DNA of 7,597 bases from Sphingomonadaceae bacterium (GTDB lineage: Bacteria > Pseudomonadota > Alphaproteobacteria > Sphingomonadales > Sphingomonadaceae): NCBI GenBank assembly GCA_019239785.1, contig JAFAZM010000051.1:1-7597 (forward strand), given 5' to 3'. A model generated the notes under the pieces. The model had not been told where the DNA came from. It searched no databases and saw nothing but the letters and a program-made list of their open reading frames with translations. The position numbers and the translations under genes were made by a program. Positions 5,690-7,597 of the stretch are shown here, in pieces. How positions within the stretch are numbered: position 1 is the first letter of the stretch; each line of letters starts with the position of its first letter.

Positions 5690-6969
5690 ACGAGATGGCC
5701 GCCAGCCTCGGCCTCGACCTGCCGGGCCCGGCGGACCTCTTCGCGCTCACCGTCGCCGCCGGGATCGCCGCGGGCATCGTCTTCCTCGGCTGGCTTGTCG
5801 GACATTTCGCCGGGCCGCGCGCCGCCGGTTATTGGGAGCGGCACGCCGGCGCCCGCGGCGAGCGGCTGGTGCCGCGGGTCTGCGCACTGGTCCGCTATGC
5901 GATCATCTGGCCGGCCCTGGTGCTGGCGCTGCGCGTCCATGCCTGGCCGCCCGGCGCCGCCTTCCTGCTCGGCCTGATCGCGGCTGGGGCGGCGGCCCTG
6001 CTGGTGCGCAATTTGGTGCGCGGCGTGAACCTGCCGCGCTGGGTGGCCTGGGCGCTGGCCCTGTTCCTGTTCGTCGCCATCCTCGCCGATGCGGTGGGCG
6101 GGCTCGGCAAGGTGACCGCGCCGCTCGATGCGGTCGCCTTCGCAATCGGTTCGCGGCGGCTGTCGCTGCTCGCCCTGGTCCAGATCGCGATCGGGCTGCT
6201 CGCGCTCTACGCGGCGGTGAAGCTCGCCAACCGGCTGATCGGCCAGGCGCTCCAGCATGCCAAAGGGCTCGATCCCACCCAGCGGGTGCTGACCCAGAAG
6301 CTCGCCGCCTTGGTCGTGATCGCGATCGCCTTCTTCATCGGCATCGACCTGGCCGGGATCGACCTCACCGCGCTCGCGGTCTTCTCGGGCGCGCTCGGCC
6401 TCGCCGTCGGCTTCGGGCTGCAGAAGACGTTCGGCAACCTGATCGCCGGGATCATCCTGCTGATGGACCGCTCGATCAAGCCGGGCGACGTGATCTCGGT
6501 CGGCGAGACGTTCGGGCAGGTCAACAAGATCGGCGTGCGCGCGGTCTCGATCGTCACCCGCGACGGCAAGGAATATCTGATCCCGAACGAAGTGCTGATG
6601 ACCGAGCAGGTCGTCAACTGGTCCTATTCGACGCGGGACGTGCGGATCTCGATCCCGGTCTCGATCGACTATGGCTGCGACGTGAAGCTGGCGCAGAAAT
6701 TGATGATCGACGCCGCCAGCGCCAGCCCCCGCGTCCTCGCCGCGCCGAAGCCGAACGTGTGGATCACGAAGCTCGGCGAGAACGGGATCGACCATGAGAT
6801 CAGGGTGTGGATCCTCGATCCGGAGGCCGGGATCGGGCCCGTGCGCTCGGAGATCTTCGCGCGGGTGCTGGAGCTGTTCACGGAGAACGGGATCGGGATT
6901 CCGTCGCCGCAGCGGGAGATCGTGGTGAAGAGCTGGCCCAGCGAGCCGCCCTCAGCGCCGGTTGCGTAG
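5686..6969 (+). CDS. MscS-family mechanosensitive ion channel
   Basis: Inner-membrane channel expected to open under membrane tension and release solutes on hypo-osmotic shock. From ATG 5686 (427 aa), five or six hydrophobic helices (about 18-42, 65-83, 91-108, 119-138, 160-182 and 205-223) precede the conserved MscS core. The pore-lining helix is about 228-261, with the Gly/Ala-rich run GALGLAVGFGLQKTFGNLIAG. The beta domain follows with IKPGDVISVGETFGQVNKIG and the PNEVLM and NWSYSTRD motifs. The C-terminal alpha/beta domain runs to about 415. It has more helices than the three of E. coli MscS, as in larger family members. ATG 5686 overlaps the lyase stop codon (ATGA), suggesting coupling, but the Shine-Dalgarno is weak. 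ATG 5695 and TTG 5674 are alternatives. The stop codon runs straight into a G-rich repeat. Confidence 0.92.
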   Translation: MNEMAASLGLDLPGPADLFALTVAAGIAAGIVFLGWLVGHFAGPRAAGYWERHAGARGERLVPRVCALVRYAIIWPALVLALRVHAWPPGAAFLLGLIAAGAAALLVRNLVRGVNLPRWVAWALALFLFVAILADAVGGLGKVTAPLDAVAFAIGSRRLSLLALVQIAIGLLALYAAVKLANRLIGQALQHAKGLDPTQRVLTQKLAALVVIAIAFFIGIDLAGIDLTALAVFSGALGLAVGFGLQKTFGNLIAGIILLMDRSIKPGDVISVGETFGQVNKIGVRAVSIVTRDGKEYLIPNEVLMTEQVVNWSYSTRDVRISIPVSIDYGCDVKLAQKLMIDAASASPRVLAAPKPNVWITKLGENGIDHEIRVWILDPEAGIGPVRSEIFARVLELFTENGIGIPSPQREIVVKSWPSEPPSAPVA

Positions 6970-6998
6970 GGACTGGGGACTGGGGATTGGGGACTGGG
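6969..6998 (+). repeat. GGGGACT tandem repeat, G-quadruplex motif (left arm)
   Basis: Five G-runs (6969-6971, 6975-6978, 6982-6985, 6989-6992, 6996-6998) have a 7-nt period and 3-nt ACT or ATT loops, a canonical quadruplex pattern. The first run includes the G of the channel gene's TAG stop. The array is the imperfect inverted partner of 7107-7140. Confidence 0.75.
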
Positions 6999-7005
6999 CA
7001 ATATC

Positions 7006-7069
7006 GACATTCAAAGGGCGCTTCGTACCCCCTCTCCCCGGCGGAGAGGGCTTTAGGCTGCGGAATGTC
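7006..7069. terminator. Nested palindrome with terminator-like hairpin
   Basis: CCCTCTCC (7030-7037) and GGAGAGGG (7043-7050) form a perfect 8-bp stem with a CCGGC loop, followed by CTTTA. Outside it, GACATTC (7006-7012) and GAATGTC (7063-7069) are a perfect 7-bp inverted pair. Lying between convergent genes, it probably terminates transcription. The short T-run makes it a modest intrinsic terminator. Confidence 0.5.
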
Positions 7070-7106
7070 AATTCGCCCTGGGACTGAGGGCGGGTCTCGG
7101 CCGCTT

Positions 7107-7140
7107 CCCAGTCCCCAGTCCCGAGTCCCCAGTCCCCAAT
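7107..7140 (-). repeat. GGGGACT tandem repeat, G-quadruplex motif (right arm)
   Basis: C-runs on the + strand at 7107-7109, 7113-7116, 7120-7122, 7127-7130 and 7134-7137 make a G-quadruplex pattern on the - strand, directly after the stop codon of the - strand gene (TCA at 7140-7142). It is an imperfect inverted copy of 6969-6998, so the two arms could also form a long stem. Confidence 0.7.
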
Positions 7141-7493
7141 CAGCGCAGCAACCCCGCCATCTCATTGAGCGCCCGCTCCAACGCCCCGGCGAGCCGCGTC
7201 GCGGCCGCGCGCGGCGGCGCGCCATTCCCTTTCGCCAGCAACGCCTCCACGCCGGCGGCGGCCCAGGCGGCGGTTTCGGCGACCAGGGCCTCGAAGTGGC
7301 GCTGGGCGACCGGGAGGGCGCGGGCGTAGGCGGCGCTGAGGCGGGCGCTCTCGTCGAGCCGTGCTTCGGGCGAGCCGGTCTCGGGCAGGCCGGCGATCCG
7401 CTCGACCAGGCGCAGCGCCTCGCGCAGCTGCGCGACCTGGCGGGCGGGATCGGCGCCCGCGGGGACGGGCGATGGCGGCGCCTGGTGGGTCAT
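7140..7493 (-). CDS. Small helical protein of unknown function
   Basis: 117 residues, unrecognised. The N-terminal ~18 residues are Pro/Ala-rich (THQAPPSPVPAGADP). The rest is predicted helical: ARQVAQLREALRLVERIAGL, then RLDESARLSAAYARALPVAQRHFEALVAETAAWAAAGVEALLAKG, then AAATRLAGALERALNEMAGLLR. Heptad-like Leu/Ala spacing suggests a helical bundle or short coiled coil. There is no signal peptide or membrane segment, so it is probably cytoplasmic. Codon use is GC-rich like the core genes. It is convergent with the channel gene. There is no strong Shine-Dalgarno before the ATG (complement of 7491-7493). The + strand frame across the same region is lower in quality. Confidence 0.6.
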   Translation of the reverse strand: MTHQAPPSPVPAGADPARQVAQLREALRLVERIAGLPETGSPEARLDESARLSAAYARALPVAQRHFEALVAETAAWAAAGVEALLAKGNGAPPRAAATRLAGALERALNEMAGLLR

Positions 7494-7515
7494 GGCCCGC
7501 AGAGGCTAGACCGGC

Positions 7516-7597
7516 ATGGCTAAGGAAGCGCTAACGGCCATTGCCTGTTCATCCCGCTTGTGGCAGGCGGCGCGGATGCTGAAGGCCCTTCCGATCG
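7516..7597 (+). CDS. Possible 5' end of a divergent gene at the right edge
   Basis: An ATG at 7516 opens a frame that stays open to the window end. An in-frame ATG at 7576 (MLKALPI...) is preceded by AGGCGG at 7565-7570, 5 nt away, and is the better start. Only seven full codons are visible from 7576, so no product can be named. It would be divergent from the small - strand gene, with about 80 nt between the starts. Confidence 0.25.
   Translation, partial: MAKEALTAIACSSRLWQAARMLKALPI

Noticed and set aside
5671..6795. Long - strand open frame (374 codons) opposite the channel gene
   Set aside because: The composition is Arg/Asp/Gln-rich with no fold-like pattern. The + strand carries the conserved MscS core.

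Overview
The window looks like a piece of a GC-rich alphaproteobacterial chromosome, most likely a sphingomonad. This is judged from the style of the proteins, the high GC of the right half, and the types of short intergenic repeats. No taxonomic marker gene is present. It falls into two halves of different character.

Left half (about 1-3230): a tightly packed three-gene cassette on the + strand, with visibly lower GC and more relaxed codon use. Gene 1 (181-1485) is a four-helix membrane protein with a soluble N-terminal region and a C-terminal beta-rich domain. Gene 2 (1489-2691) is a caspase-like CHAT protease with its His/Cys pair intact. Gene 3 (2688-3041) is a 117-residue protein whose C-terminal half resembles the small peptidase-co-occurring (Pepco-type) domains that accompany such proteases. 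Gene spacings are 3 nt and a 4-nt ATGA overlap, and genes 2 and 3 have good Shine-Dalgarno sequences, so this reads as one operon. My inference is a CHAT-protease conflict or defence module in which a membrane protein and a small partner work with the protease. No NTPase, DNA-binding or obvious sensor domain is visible. The first 180 nt hold only a weak reverse-strand open frame running off the left edge.

Right half (about 3230-7597): very GC-rich housekeeping genes on the + strand. They are a two-domain 3-mercaptopyruvate sulfurtransferase (3316-4164), a PLP-dependent cystathionine beta-lyase (4454-5689) and an MscS-type mechanosensitive channel (5686-6969), the last overlapping the lyase by 4 nt. 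A small helical protein of unknown function lies on the - strand (7140-7493), convergent with the channel gene. A possible divergent gene starts at the right edge.

The intergenic parts are informative. The sulfurtransferase and lyase genes are preceded by matching leaders in which a CTTCACCT-type segment can pair with the Shine-Dalgarno region across a 17-nt loop in both copies. The 289-nt gap between them is a mosaic of interspersed repeats. The 170-nt convergent gap after the channel gene has GGGGACT tandem arms that abut both stop codons and have G-quadruplex form on each transcript's sense strand, around a terminator-like hairpin.
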